This document shows, piece by piece, positions 12,551 to 23,141 of a DNA stretch of 64,000 nucleotides; position 1 is the first letter of the stretch; every line of letters begins with the position of its first letter. Made by a program: the position numbers and the translations under genes. The stretch is from Anaspis maculata. Its lineage: Eukaryota; Arthropoda; Insecta; Coleoptera; Scraptiidae. A model generated the notes under the pieces. The model was not told the DNA's origin. It worked only from the letters and a program-made list of their open reading frames with translations, and ran no database searches. Where the stretch lies: NCBI GenBank assembly GCA_949128115.1, contig OX421964.1, forward strand, positions 33,162,177-33,226,176. Reading direction: 5' to 3'.

Positions 12551-13411
12551 AAACTGGCATTGCTCCTGTTTTTGTTAGTTTTGGTCAACGGTGATCATCC
12601 CAACGTTAAAACTACAAGGTCGGGCTTTGAAGTTTCTGGATTTCATGGAAAAATCTATTCGAAACTTTTTTCGAATCCGGCAGGGGGTACCACCCATTTA
12701 ACCATCACAAATAGTACCATAGAAGCTATCGAAGATGAGTCTCTTTGTCCCAGACCTTTCATGAATATTTTCATTGAGGACAACCAGAAGATTCCCAAGA
12801 TCACCAAGAGAATGTTTGGCGATAATTGCACCGACCTGTCCGCGCTGTGGATCAAACAAACCACAAAATGGACGTTCAAAAGAGACGCTTTTTCCAAGCT
12901 GGGATCCGCAGACCACTATTACGGACCCGATATAGCATTGGCTGGTGCGGATATTCAGGAGCTAACCAGAGACACCATCAAGTTTCCCTCCGCGGTGATG
13001 TTCGTAGATGTGAGCGGCAGTGAATCACTTACTCGAGTTGATTTGAGTGTTTTCGATGGACTTGATAGATTGTCACGGATATCACTGAAATCGAACGGAA
13101 TCAACACGATTGATGGCGAATTTCGTAACAGCTCGCAAATAGAGTATCTGTTTTTGTCGCACAACCCTTTGATGAAGAAGTTTCCGTGGAACTCGCTAAA
13201 GAATCTTCAGCATCTGAGTGTTGTCAGGCTGGACCATACCGAGGTTGAAAATTACGATGCAGATGAAATTGCTGCGAACGTACCGAATCTGATCGAGCTC
13301 AGGTTGGGTCATGTTGGTGCTAAGATTTGCGAAGTCGTAGATAAACTCCTAAGTGATCTGCAAAACAAACTAGGACGCAAAGATATTAGTGTTTACTGTG
13401 TTGCATATTGA
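12551..13411 (+). CDS. Secreted leucine-rich-repeat protein (terminal exon or nonsense-bearing gene)
   Basis: An open frame of about 286 codons ends at TGA 13409-13411. It begins with a classic signal peptide (KLALLLFLLVLVNG at 12551-12592). The second half carries leucine-rich repeats: VDLSVFDGLDRLSRISLKSNGI, then IEYLFLSHNPL, LSVVRLDHTEV and LIELRLGH. Scattered Cys residues (SLCPRP, DNCTDL, KICEV, VYCVAY) fit an extracellular fold. Function is unknown; secreted LRR proteins often bind other proteins. The start is odd: the only in-frame ATG (12545-12547) is followed directly by TAG and then the signal peptide. Either TAG is a splice acceptor (..ATGTAG|AAACTG) with the initiator in an upstream exon, or the gene is disabled at codon 2. 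A TTG start at 12560 is unlikely in an animal. A poly(A) signal follows 25 bp after the stop. Confidence 0.75.
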   Translation, partial: KLALLLFLLVLVNGDHPNVKTTRSGFEVSGFHGKIYSKLFSNPAGGTTHLTITNSTIEAIEDESLCPRPFMNIFIEDNQKIPKITKRMFGDNCTDLSALWIKQTTKWTFKRDAFSKLGSADHYYGPDIALAGADIQELTRDTIKFPSAVMFVDVSGSESLTRVDLSVFDGLDRLSRISLKSNGINTIDGEFRNSSQIEYLFLSHNPLMKKFPWNSLKNLQHLSVVRLDHTEVENYDADEIAANVPNLIELRLGHVGAKICEVVDKLLSDLQNKLGRKDISVYCVAY

Positions 13412-13435
13412 CTGACCGCATTCCAACTGAGAAGT

Positions 13436-13441
13436 AATAAA
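13436..13441 (+). terminator. Poly(A) signal AATAAA for the LRR gene
   Basis: AATAAA lies 25 bp after the LRR stop codon, within a T-rich context. This fits the usual 3' end signal and supports this being the terminal exon. Confidence 0.6.
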
Positions 13442-13506
13442 ATTTTTGTGTGAATTTTGTTAAACGATTTTTTGTATGTGATAGTTAAGGGGTTTTATCG
13501 TATGTA

Positions 13507-13688
13507 ATACCACAAGAGCTATGAGTTTTATCGATAAAATTTTTGAACTATCTCGAGAGCTTAGCTGGAGGGTTTTTGTCTTTGATAATAAAGTGACCAT
13601 TTCCACGAGTTGAATTGCTTCATGAAAACAAAGCTTGAGAAACAGTTCGAAAATTTTGATAAAACTCGTATTAGCTCGAGTGGTATTT
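13507..13688. mobile_element. Hairpin MITE downstream of the LRR gene
   Basis: Imperfect arms of about 50 bp (13507-13554 and 13637-13688) pair through GAGTTTTATCGATAAAATTT on the left and AAATTTTGATAAAACTC-like sequence on the right. Outer ends AATACCAC/GTGGTATT also pair. Non-coding. Confidence 0.55.
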
Positions 13689-13689
13689 G

Positions 13690-16600
13690 CGGAGAATATT
13701 CCACAAAACGTGAAAATCAAAATATAAAAACGTTTCGATTCCAAATCCACCCCATATCCAAAAAAAGAATTGTTCTTCAACGTTGTGACACCGTCATGAG
13801 GTCATGCTAATTCAATCAAGTTGCTTCGGAAATCAAGTGCACTTACAATCTAACGAACAGCTAATATTTAAATTATTATTGTGCTTTTCAACGTAAAAAC
13901 GTCTTCCAAAGCTTTGCCTTTCAAAAAACCAAACCACATTGGCCGCAAACTATAACCATAACCTTCCAGAAGTGATGAACAGGTCCTTTTTGTGGCTGAA
14001 TCTGCGATTTTGTGCCCCGCGCGGATTGCGGATGTCATTCATTGTCAATGTGTCAGCTGTGCAGGAGGGTGGCCTGGGCTGCCTAACCTACGGCGACCTA
14101 TGGTGCCGTTGTGACAAAAATAATGATAATGCGGCAATTATTACAAACAGAAATTACATAATGGTCCATGGATAATCATTGCAGATCATAATTATTGTTA
14201 CTTATATGAATTAGAAACTGCCTAAATGTGGTATTTCACAAATATAGCAAACTACATCTCACCTCTAGTTGGACACAAGGGATGAGTATATATACCGATT
14301 GCAATACTACCACTATTGGAAGCGGTGTCACTGTGTGTAGGTGACGCTTGAAGTGCTTTAGGAGGCACGATTTTCAGTAACTTTTTAAATCAAGTATAAT
14401 GTTTATTTATAAAAAGGAAGGCACAGTTTTATCAGTATAAAACTGTACGAAGGTCGTGTTTTATCAGTATAAAACTAACTTCATTGGTTCAACTCGAAGG
14501 TTTCAAACGTATTGATTGGTCAGAAGTATGTTGTGTGGAATAGTCTTCGATAATAAAATACCAGCACCAGAGTTGGAAGTGTTTCATAACAGCAACGCTT
14601 TCAGAAGCAATGTTTTAAAAGTTTGCGATGGAACTCATCAGCTGGAGTATATATTCCATAAAATAGTCAAATTACAAAATTTGGAGGCCCACCAATGTGC
14701 AATGCGTGCAGGGAGACGTCAGCGTCAGAGCGATAAAACAGCATGGCGAGATTTTATTGTGATAATAAAATAAAATAACTTTGTGGTAACTACTTACCGA
14801 CCTCGTGAAGGGTTTGACACCAAAAAAATTGGATTTGGTCGGAATTTTTTCGAGATTGTACGGATTTTTATAGATCATGAAAATGAAAGTTAGAATTTTT
14901 TTATTATGTTGTCGATGCAGTATTCGCCCTTTTTATGCTAATTCACAATTCGAAAAAAAGTGTTCGCCCCTGGTGCTTCATTGATCATTTTGGTAGGAAT
15001 AAAACTAAATACCTTAGGCTACCTAGGCTTGTAGTGTATAAATAGATGAATGAATGAATGAAAGGGACCGAGTCTTTTATTTGTATAATTGTTTTTCTGT
15101 CCGTCCGTCTGCCTGTCTGTATCTCTGTCCATTACAACATCTAGTCGTAGACGAAAGGATTTCTGCGAAAATTCCCAACTCCAGTGCTCATGGCTAGGCC
15201 GTAAGCTGGGTAGCTTATGACTGTGGGACCCAAATCAAGAAATATTTTGCCGGAATAGCCATAAAACATTACAATAATAACATTTTGGTGTAACGCGACA
15301 TCACCAATTTTACAAGCCGGTTGAACTTGAAAAATTACGACATGCGGATACATATCCGTTGTTATGAAAATACATTGAATCATCTGGCGAAAATTCCAGA
15401 TTCCTTTCAACAAAAATTCCGCATCGATATGACCTACGTCAATAGTTACGAATTTATGAAAATGACGTAACTTGGCGGCTTGGCGGCAAATGATCACTCA
15501 ACATCTTGTGTTCACTAGTCCTACAAAGAGGAAGTGCGCCACTAACCCTCACGCCCGTGAGGGCGCATTCCGCATCATATTCACTTGTTTCAATCTTCAC
15601 TTTGTTCGAAACCCCAACCCTATTTCCATTTCCTTCCGCAACTCAAATTTGCCATCGTAAATGCAAATAAACGCCGTCGTGTCCAATTAACCTGCTCACG
15701 TGTGCCACCAGTCGATGTGTACGTATGTGTGTGCAGAGAGAGGTCAAATGGGAAACAGGGCCGGACATTCGAGACTGTGTCCACTTAAAATACACTTCAA
15801 ACGGGCTGTAAACTGTGTTTTATTTGAACAAGGTTTGATAAAGCTTTTCCTATTGATGCCCGCCCGCGTACACATACAGTACGGCCACTAGTGCTGCGCT
15901 GACTGCCTGCTCGTGGCCTGATGTTGCCGGTCGTTTGGCTGACATTGCTGACACACTTCAACTTCGGCGCTCGAAACAAATTGAAATGTTTCTCCTGTTA
16001 CGCTCGATGTTTATTTTTCTCTCCGTGGTTTCGGCATCCCGTACATCAAAGGGGACAGAATTAACACGCCGCATTTAGTGCGTAATTTCGCATAAATAAA
16101 CATATAAACTCGGAATGACGATATCGGTATTAATGTGATGTAAAAGGTGCGTGGGATGATTGGTCTTCTGAAGTTTCAACAGAGTTGTTATTTTTCCGCT
16201 GTGGTGGCATATTTCGCCCACAATTACAGTACTGCTCCAGTACCCGTGGGATTGATGGCAGGCTAGGCGTGGGTTCGGGTAGATGTTCCTGTGAATTTAT
16301 AATACACCAACGGAGTCTAAAGCTACTGATTTTCCGACCACTTGGTGTAGGTTCTGGAAAGTGAGAACCAGTAGGCCTACAGGACGGCCAGTGGGTGCAG
16401 TGCCAGTGCACCACTTTTACAGCAACTACCGTCACTTGACGTTTCGTTGGACGTGGAAATGACAGGTTCTTTTTCAGATCATGCCCGTATGCCCGCGAGT
16501 CTTATGGTCTTTTTAGCCGATCAGACAGAAATAAGTGATTTTCCAGCCTACTACCAGGTCACAAAATGAACGATTGCTTTAGTGACCCCAGTAACGAAAA

Positions 16601-17060
16601 ATAACAGCACGGGAATAGTTATTTTCCTAATAAGTGCGGAAAGTACCACTTTTCCGCACGCAACTGCGGTTGACTGAACGATGCGAAGCGGTCTTTTTTT
16701 CGGCAGACAGGTTTAGCCGAGGGGCTCGACAGAAAAGTCTATCTGTCTCTTTCGCACTGCCGGTAGTCCGCAGTCTGTCCTTGTGATGGAAATGACAGCC
16801 TTAAGTGCGATTCAATAGCAATGTCGTCCTGTAGGACTGCAAATGGAAGTTTGTTGCATGATGTACCTACATTTATTACTTCCATTTTGGAAACTGTCTA
16901 CTTACTTTGAAATTAATATCCTTCAAGATCCGCCCTTGCTTCAGCTCCCCATCTTTGCCAAGTACATATTTGGGGTTAATGTTATGTCTTTTAATAAACA
17001 TTCCTCTAACTCCACTGAAAGTTTTAAACATTGTTGTCATGATTTAAAATTGTAAGATGT
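13690..17060. other. Unassigned intergenic region, 3.4 kb
   Basis: No domain was recognised on either strand. Minor features are a repeated GTTTTATCAGTATAAAACT at about 14427 and 14459, short (GAAT)n and (TCTG)n-like tracts at 15046-15063 and 15100-15130, and a 26-bp perfect-stem hairpin GTGCGGAAAG..CTTTTCCGCAC at 16634-16659. The minus-strand ORF at 16130-16435 is Pro/Ser/His-rich and resembles nothing I know. Confidence 0.4.
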
Positions 17061-17062
17061 AC

Positions 17063-17537
17063 CTATGTTGCTTTCCACCTGTCAAAGCCTATAGCCTTTC
17101 TCGCTCTTCTTGGAGCCTTTGGACCCGCATTTTTCACAAGACTTTTTGCTGCTCTCTCCAAAGTCTTATACCGGTTTTTTACCTGCGTCTCCGTAACAGG
17201 GTATTCATGTTCCACCATCCTTCTACTTATCATAGTGAACAAATTTTTGTGTACTTTCAAATTAATCCTCTCACCCACATATGGCTTTGGTTCACTGTAT
17301 AAAACAACTGTTCACTGTTGGTAAACATTGTGTTTTCCATCAAGCTTGAGGATGCTTTGGTTTGTGAGGGCGAGAATGCTTCTTGCTGTGAGACCGTATC
17401 CGGTTCCTTAAGGGTTTCTGTCAGATAAATTGCTGTCTCTCTATGTAGAACATACTCCACACCTTCAGCTGATACTACAAAAGGAAAAACTTGACCTTCC
17501 AGCTCATCAGCATCTAATGCCACAAGCGGGTTCCCAT
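17063..17537 (-). pseudogene. Myb/SANT-like DNA-binding protein exon with an apparent frameshift
   Basis: The exon begins after a strong acceptor (polypyrimidine TTTCTTTTTTTAG, AG at 17538-17539) and runs to a TAG at 17063-17065. The first frame carries an acidic linker (VALDADELEGQVFPF) and a Ser-rich stretch, ending at FTNSEQLF. The next frame, opening at about 17300, carries LYSEPKPYVGERI, LFTMISRRM, VTETQVKNRYKTLER and a basic tail (KAPRRARK). Together these follow the pattern of the Myb/SANT-like domain in many insect proteins (W/F-T-x-x-x-L-x-LY, then I, then VT-x-x-Q-x-x-N-[KR]-[YW]-x-x-L). One base appears missing in the TTTT run between the halves, near 17303. It could be a true frameshift, an assembly error or an unseen short intron. 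Upstream exons were not found. Confidence 0.6.
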
Positions 17538-17539
17538 CT

Positions 17540-17900
17540 AAAAAAAGAAACATTTTACTGCATCGTCCAATACACTTGAGAAAGGATTAGCAGCTTTGAT
17601 CTCCAGAATAGACCGTGCCTTCTTGTTCGGCCAGTTTCCACACATCCATTTCAAATTTGATCACTTCTCACTCGCGTCTTCTGGAATCAAGATCAATTCC
17701 AATTCTGTCCGTCACGTGCCAGACAAATATTAATTATTCTGGTATATTTATAGTCGCACCTTCAGTAATCCTTCAGTTTCCAAGGGTTCCTCATCGCAAA
17801 ATTGTGTTCTATAGACGTTCCTTGAGTACAAGTCAGTATTGGCTTCATCCAAGCGATACTCGAGGGAGCTCATCAGTCATCACTAGTAATTCCAAGTGTG
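17540..17900. other. Likely intron or upstream region of the Myb/SANT gene
   Basis: This lies upstream of the Myb/SANT exon on the minus strand. I see no clear second exon or repeat. It ends where the 17.9-19.5 kb inverted-repeat element begins. Confidence 0.35.
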
Positions 17901-17901
17901 G

Positions 17902-19503
17902 CCATTCATCTAAACTAGGCCACAATTAAAGTGATTCACTTGAAAGTTTTGTCTCACTTCAAATGTGAATATCTCAAGAAAAAATGAACCGATTTTGGAG
18001 ATCGTGGTCATGCTCAATAGTGTGTTCTTTTGGCTGCAAGGTACTTGGATGGTACAGCGATTCACAACGACGTTGAGTGGGCTATACAGGGTGGAAACAG
18101 AAGAAGTGCAAAACCGGTCCACATTTTTTTTGGGTGCAGTTTAGAAAAGCACATATCAATATTTCTACACGGTTTTCGAATTCTGATCGCGGTTTTTTCA
18201 AAAGTTGTGATTTTTTTCTGCTACCGCATTTTTTCACGACGATTCTCTCAGTGCTCATGTACCTCATTCAAATTTGACAGGGTTGCATTATATCCCATAC
18301 ACTTTCTATTTTCAGTAGAATGACTTTTTGGAGCAAAAATAAAGTGACAAGCTGGAGCGCTGTTAGTCTTATTTCGCTAATTTTCTTACAGGGCGCTTCA
18401 TTGGAAATGTTTGAAATTGGAAATTGATATTGGAAACGAGTAGACGTAGAGGAAAAATCGTTATTGCCTTAGATCTGTTGCAGTTTTGATCGTGAAATCT
18501 GCCGTTATTTGATGAAACACTTTTTCCAAATCAATAAAAACTTAATGAACGAACCAAATTTTATTGAGATATTTACGACTAATAATGAATCAAATTAATA
18601 TTTTGTGGGTCCACAATGTGAACGTATCACAGCCGCACAACTGTCAGACATACTATTGATCAAGTTCTCAATGAAGTCTTGTGGCATTAAATTCCATCCC
18701 TCCTCAATGGCCGCCCTCAACCCATCAAAATTTTGCAATTGAATATCTCTGGAAGATATTTGTTTTCTGAGCCTTGACCACACGTGCTCTGTGGGATTCA
18801 AGTCCGGTAAATTCGCCGGCCATATCATTCTAGTGATCCGGGGGTCCCGTAACATCTTGTTGACCAGAACTGCTCGATGTAGGCGAGCATTATCATCGAC
18901 GTATTGAAAATCCGGTCTGTAGTTTTCGGCGCATGGGACAACATGAGGTAGGATGCATAGATCCCTGTATCGCACTGCATTAATTGATTCGTTGACTCGC
19001 AGCCCTGAGTGACTGCCATTAACGTCAAATTCTTCCATAAAAAAGTTTGTCTAGTCACACCATGCATTCCTTTCAAATTTGAATGCAGTACATGAGCACT
19101 GGGTGAACCGGCGTGAAAAAATGCGGTATTACCTACATAAAAAATCACACCTTGAAAAACGCACTACATACGATCGAAATTCGAAAACCATTCAAAGAAT
19201 ATTGATATGTGCTTTTCAAAACTGCACCCAGGAAAAATCTGAGATTTTTGAAGTTTTCACAGAAGCGGGGTATTGAATAATGTGGACCGGTTTTGTTCTT
19301 CTTCTGTTACCACTCTGTATAGCCCACTACTCAACGTCGTTGAACCTCTGTACCATCCAAGTATCTTACAACCAAAAGAACACGCTATGCAGCATGACCA
19401 CGATTTCCAAAATCGGTCCATTTTTTCCCCGAGATATTCACATTTGAAGTGAGGCAAAACTTTCGAGTGAATCAGTCCAGATGGTGCCCAGTTTAGATGA
19501 AAA
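17902..19503. mobile_element. Tc1-bearing element with about 400-bp inverted arms
   Basis: The left arm (about 17902-18300) and right arm (about 19070-19503) are inverted copies with scattered mismatches. Both contain, in mirror image, the segments around GATGGTACAG, GGGCTATACAGGG, AACCGGTCCACATT and AAAAGCACATATCAATATT. A Tc1-type transposase fragment lies between them on the minus strand. The arms are far longer than standard Tc1 ends, and ATACAGGGTG sits inside the left one. No target duplication was confirmed. Confidence 0.75.
18595..19042 (-). pseudogene. Tc1/mariner transposase, C-terminal fragment
   Basis: An open frame of about 147 codons encodes the C-terminal half of a DDE_3 (Tc1-like) transposase. 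It includes AVRYRDLCILPHVVP, then FQYVDDNARLHRA with the second catalytic Asp, and WPANLPDLNPTEHVWSRL with the catalytic Glu. There are 34 residues between Asp and Glu, giving the expected DD34E spacing. The N-terminal helix-turn-helix region and the first catalytic Asp are absent; a frameshifted trace continues to about 19148. The stop codon is at 18595. Without the N-terminal half it cannot catalyse transposition. Confidence 0.85.
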
Positions 19504-19509
19504 GTAATA

Positions 19510-20010
19510 TACAGGGTGTGCATTTTTGAACCGGTGGACCAATTTCAATCAAATTTGAACCAGACTTCAGTTAAATAAGTCTCCACCAAAATTTTGCAAG
19601 AGTATAATCTCGGGTTCCACCAAACTTTTATCAACGCGATAACTTTATCACTCTGATAGTAACTAAGCAACTGGTCATCCTATTGGCTGGTGCATAGCAA
19701 CTATCAGCGTGACAGATTTAATCTGCTTTTAAAATTTTGGTAGAACCCGAGGTTAGTCTTTCTTCTAAATTGAACGTAGAATCCGAAAATGTCAACAATT
19801 GAAAATAACTGAGGGAGATAAAAATAGGGGAAAAAAGGGGAGGGTCCCCCATCATCTACGGCCCTGGAAATTTGTGATGAATTGTTGTATCTTTGTTTGA
19901 TGAAGACTTATTTGGCTAAACTTTGGTTACAATTTGATTGAAATTGGTTTAACGGTTCAAAAGTTATGGTGAAAAACGATTTCAAAAAGTAAACTTCAAC
20001 CACCCTGTAT
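19510..20010. mobile_element. Inverted-repeat element bounded by ATACAGGGTG
   Basis: It starts with ATACAGGGTG (19510-19519) and ends with the inverse CACCCTGTAT (20001-20010). Just inside, the segments around CCAATTTCAATCAAATT and AAATAAGTCT are inverted copies at roughly 70 percent by eye. A smaller MITE (19609-19751) is nested in it. No coding capacity. Confidence 0.6.
19609..19751. mobile_element. 143-bp MITE, copy 1 of a two-copy family
   Basis: The ends read CTCGGGTTCCACCAAA and, inverted, CTCGGGTTCTACCAAAA. The interior GTAACTAAGCAACTGG..CTATTGGCTG..CATAGCAACTA also appears in the 28.2-kb copy on the other strand. No target duplication is convincing. Confidence 0.65.
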
Positions 20011-20588
20011 CTTTTTGAGGAAGCATTTCAGGACCATGAGATTTCGTTCTTTCAGCCTTATTTTTGATGAGTTATCATTCCTCAAAGTTCGTAATAACCA
20101 GTACCTAACACCCTGTATTTGACCAATATTCCGGCCAACGTCCGGACTAATGACACCACCCGTGCAGCCGATAAGAACTTGAAATGTTGCGTGTGCTTTG
20201 TAAGATGAATAAAGGTTCCCTTGCTGTTCAAAATTTGAAGGGATCTGACAAAACTATTGTGCACAATGTATGATGACTCTAAAATTTTTCTTACTTATTT
20301 TTAAAAATTGCAGGTGAATGCTTCTCGACTTTCGCTCTGGAGGCAAACATGTGTGGTCGAATCGCATTGAATTTATTGTACATGTAGGTACTGTATCATA
20401 GTAGAGAATATTTGGGAAATTGACCAAGTCGAAATTTTGAACCGATATGTAAATCCTTCAGGAATAAACTTGACCGTACTCTTATCAATTGTAAGAACAA
20501 CTTTTCAAAGTAGCTAAGTTTCTCTCGAGCTGTTTGTTCTATAGGACCTCGACTACACCCAAATGTTGTCAAACGGTGATAGGAAACT
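20011..20588. other. Unassigned sequence with an extra CACCCTGTAT motif
   Basis: No gene recognised. CACCCTGTAT at 20109-20118 may be the end of a further truncated element of the same type as its neighbour. Confidence 0.35.
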
Positions 20589-20607
20589 GAAAAAGGCTGT
20601 GATTTGT

Positions 20608-20762
20608 CATAGGAGTTTGCCCGTTTATTTATCAGATATACAAACTCAGAAAAGTGCACATTTCGGACAACACAACACCCAGACTTTTCACCGGGAATCG
20701 AACCCGGGACTTCCGCGTCGCAGGCAGCCACTCGACCGCTTGCGCCACGGGGCCGGGCGGCG
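20608..20762 (-). mobile_element. tRNA-derived SINE with 19-bp target duplication
   Basis: On the minus strand the element starts with a tRNA-like head: GGCCCCGTGGCGCAAGCGG (A-box like) and GGGTTCGATTCCCGG (B box, T-arm). It continues into an unrelated tail ending GATAAATAAACGGGCAAAC. It is flanked by identical 19-mers GAAAAAGGCTGTGATTTGT at 20589-20607 and 20763-20781, a target duplication of the size made by LINE-dependent retroposition. The 3' side lacks an acceptor stem complementary to the 5' end, so it is not a functional tRNA gene. Confidence 0.88.
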
Positions 20763-21230
20763 GAAAAAGGCTGTGATTTGTGGAGTTTTGACCCGGTCAA
20801 AATTGGCATTTCTCCTTATCTCGTTCCAGACTCTTCACAAAATCGGTAAAAGCTCTGTAGAAACGCGTTTTTTATATTTTTCTAGTTTCTCTTTTAATTC
20901 GTTATTCTCTGCTTTTGAGCGCCTTAATCCTTCTTTAGAGTCTTCTATTCACTTTTAGTAGTGAGATATTATATCATTCACTATACGCAGAGCGAATTAG
21001 ACGTATTGATTCACTTTGTAAAATCTCACGTCGTGCCACCTGGATGTTGTTTGTGTGTGAGAGCACACATTTTTCGTGTAGTAAATAGTAATTGGTTCTT
21101 TCACTCAGTGGAGTTGAGGTATTGGCCAATTCATTTTCACTGCTGCCTTTTAAAATGTTTGAGGATGTCAGTGGGGGCAGGAAATAGCTCCGGTAACTCC
21201 TTTCTTCCAAATAATTCTCAGTGTTAAGAT

Positions 21231-22044
21231 AGCGTAGAGGGGCCATATGTATGGTTCCACTTTTAAATTATGAATTGTCCACTCACAACTCGCAACTGAC
21301 AGTTGCAGCTCGCGAAGTTGCAACTCGCAATTGACAGTTGCAATTCGCAATTTTGACTGTTGCAAGTCACAATTTTGACTGTTGCAACTGGATATCACAA
21401 GTAGGTACCCGAATACTACCAATAAGGTGGCCCCACAACAAAAAGGCTTCGAATAGTCCACACTGTTCCAGAAACTTCCACAACTTTCAAGAGTGTTCTG
21501 GGATGTTCCGGTATGTTTTCGAACGCTCCAGACTATTCCCCAATATTCCATAACATACCGGAACATTCTGGAATGTGGTGGAATGATCTCAAATATTCTC
21601 GAATTACCCGAACATTTTAGAACATACCGGAACATTCTGCGGTGTTGTAGAATGATCTCGAATGTTCCATGATAATCTGTAATGTGCCGGGATCTCCCGA
21701 ACATTCAGGAACATACCGGAACATTCTGAAATGTTGTAGAATGATCTTGAATGGTTCACAATGGTCTGGGATGTTACGGGATTTCTCGAACATCTCAGAA
21801 CATACCGCAACATCCTGGAATGTTGTGGAACGATCTCGAATGTTCCACAATGGACTGGAATGTTTAGCCATGCTTGTGCTTGAATGCTACAATTGCGAGT
21901 TGCAACTGTCAATATCGCGAGATGCAACTGTCAAAATTGCGAGTTTCAACTGTCAATACTGTCAAAATTGATATTTGCAACAGTCAAAATTGCGAGTTAT
22001 TTCACAATTTGAAAGTGGAACAAAACATGTGGCCCCTCTACGCT
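21231..22044. mobile_element. Foldback element with sub-terminal and internal tandem repeats
   Basis: The ends AGCGTAGAGGGGCC and inverted GGCCCCTCTACGCT define an 814-bp element. Inside each end a unit like CAACTGTCAAAATTGCGAGTT repeats several times (about 21285-21390 and 21885-21995), in inverse orientation between the two arms. The centre is an 89-bp tandem array. ORFs crossing it only translate the repeat. No transposase. Confidence 0.8.
21521..21867 (+). repeat. 89-bp tandem array, about four units
   Basis: Units start at 21521, 21610, 21699 and 21788, exactly 89 bp apart, each opening with GAAC. Each holds a version of AACATACCGGAACATTC and GTAGAATGATCTCGAATGTTCC. Unit one contains GAACATTCTGGAA, which fits the heat-shock element pattern nGAAnnTTCnnGAAn; the other units are partial matches. 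Confidence 0.85.
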
Positions 22045-22049
22045 TTCGT

Positions 22050-22610
22050 ACAGTAGAGTTGAATCTTTTGCCAGTTGTTTTTTGCACTGCCTTCTATGAA
22101 TGCTTCGATTTTGCACCATCAGTTCCAAAGAATTCTTTGTATACAAGGTGTTTCAGTTTTATTCGATCAAACTTTGGGATAAGATTATTCCGGTCCTCCT
22201 GATTCAGAAAAATATAACATACGTGCCTCTCACCCGCTTCCTAAGAAAGATACAGGGTGTCAGAGTTCACATTCTTTGTAAGATTTGTAACTTGCGAACC
22301 ATTCAACCAAATTCACTGAAATTTAGCTTAGGCGGGTTTGTCGGAATCATCTACTTACCTACCAAATTTCGAAAGAATGCCATCACTGGCGTAGGAGTTA
22401 CGGGGGGTCATTAATTTGTAGGCATCTGAAGAACCTTCGGGGTTGAGTAGAATAGCGCAAGCTAGACTTCGCCCCACCGATACAGAACATGTAGATTGTT
22501 ACTTTGTCTCCATAAATGAAGACCTATAATTATTATCATTGTTAATAAGTAACATACCTTAATTTACGCTAACAATGGGTTAGCTCGGGTAATCTTGACC
22601 ATTTTGTCTA
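22050..22610. other. Unassigned sequence with one ATACAGGGTG motif
   Basis: No gene or clear element boundary. ATACAGGGTG occurs at 22250-22259 without a visible partner. It resembles the border of the paired elements elsewhere. Confidence 0.35.
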
Positions 22611-22611
22611 A

Positions 22612-23138
22612 TGGCGTTTTCGACTGGCTAGAACCGAGCCGGTTCCATTCCGAGTGAGCATGCGCAGTTTATCAGAGCAACTTTTCGGCGTGTTCGACTG
22701 GAAGTGGCATTGCTCCCGTGCTACTTTTGCTGTGTTTGACTGGGAATATTCCTACGTCATTTGCACGGAACCAGCTCCGAATTTTAGAACTGTCTTGGTA
22801 GTCAGTTCTACTGCCAACTTGATGTATCAGTGTCGATTTTGGTGCTAAATATGGGTCGTGGTAATACCACAAGGGATGAATTTGTGGCGGTGCATTCCTT
22901 TTTACAATTTTCTCATGAATTCCTATTCGAACCAAGCAGTGATGGAAGGTATGAATGCTTTGAAATTAATGAGAGGGAGAGGGAAAAGAAACGAAATGGA
23001 GCCGTCTGTGATGGATCGTGGATGGAGCCGAGCCGACTGGGACAGAATGGAACGAATGCAATTCGGTTCAAGAGCAGCTCGGCATCAAGCAAGTTCGGAA
23101 CTGGAACAGTTCCAGAGCAGTCCCAGTCGAAAACGCCA
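22612..23138. mobile_element. Harbinger-like MITE with TAA target duplication
   Basis: Perfect terminal inverted repeats begin TGGCGTTTTCGACTGG (22612) and end CCAGTCGAAAACGCCA (23138). TAA lies on both sides (22609-22611, 23139-23141). A 3-bp TAA/TTA duplication points to the PIF/Harbinger superfamily. The 527-bp interior repeats variants of GGTTCC and GTTCGACTGG and has no transposase. Confidence 0.8.
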
Positions 23139-23141
23139 TAA

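Noticed and set aside
12560..12562. TTG as start codon of the LRR gene
   Set aside because: Animal genes rarely start at TTG; the frame is open upstream to 12551 and includes more of the signal peptide.
20690..20762. tRNA gene on the minus strand
   Set aside because: A and B boxes are present but the 3' side does not pair with the acceptor stem, and the unit is flanked by a 19-bp target duplication, so it is a SINE.
21168..21927. Minus-strand ORFs with repeated HSRMFRYV-like peptides
   Set aside because: They only translate the 89-bp DNA tandem array; repeats appear in several frames.
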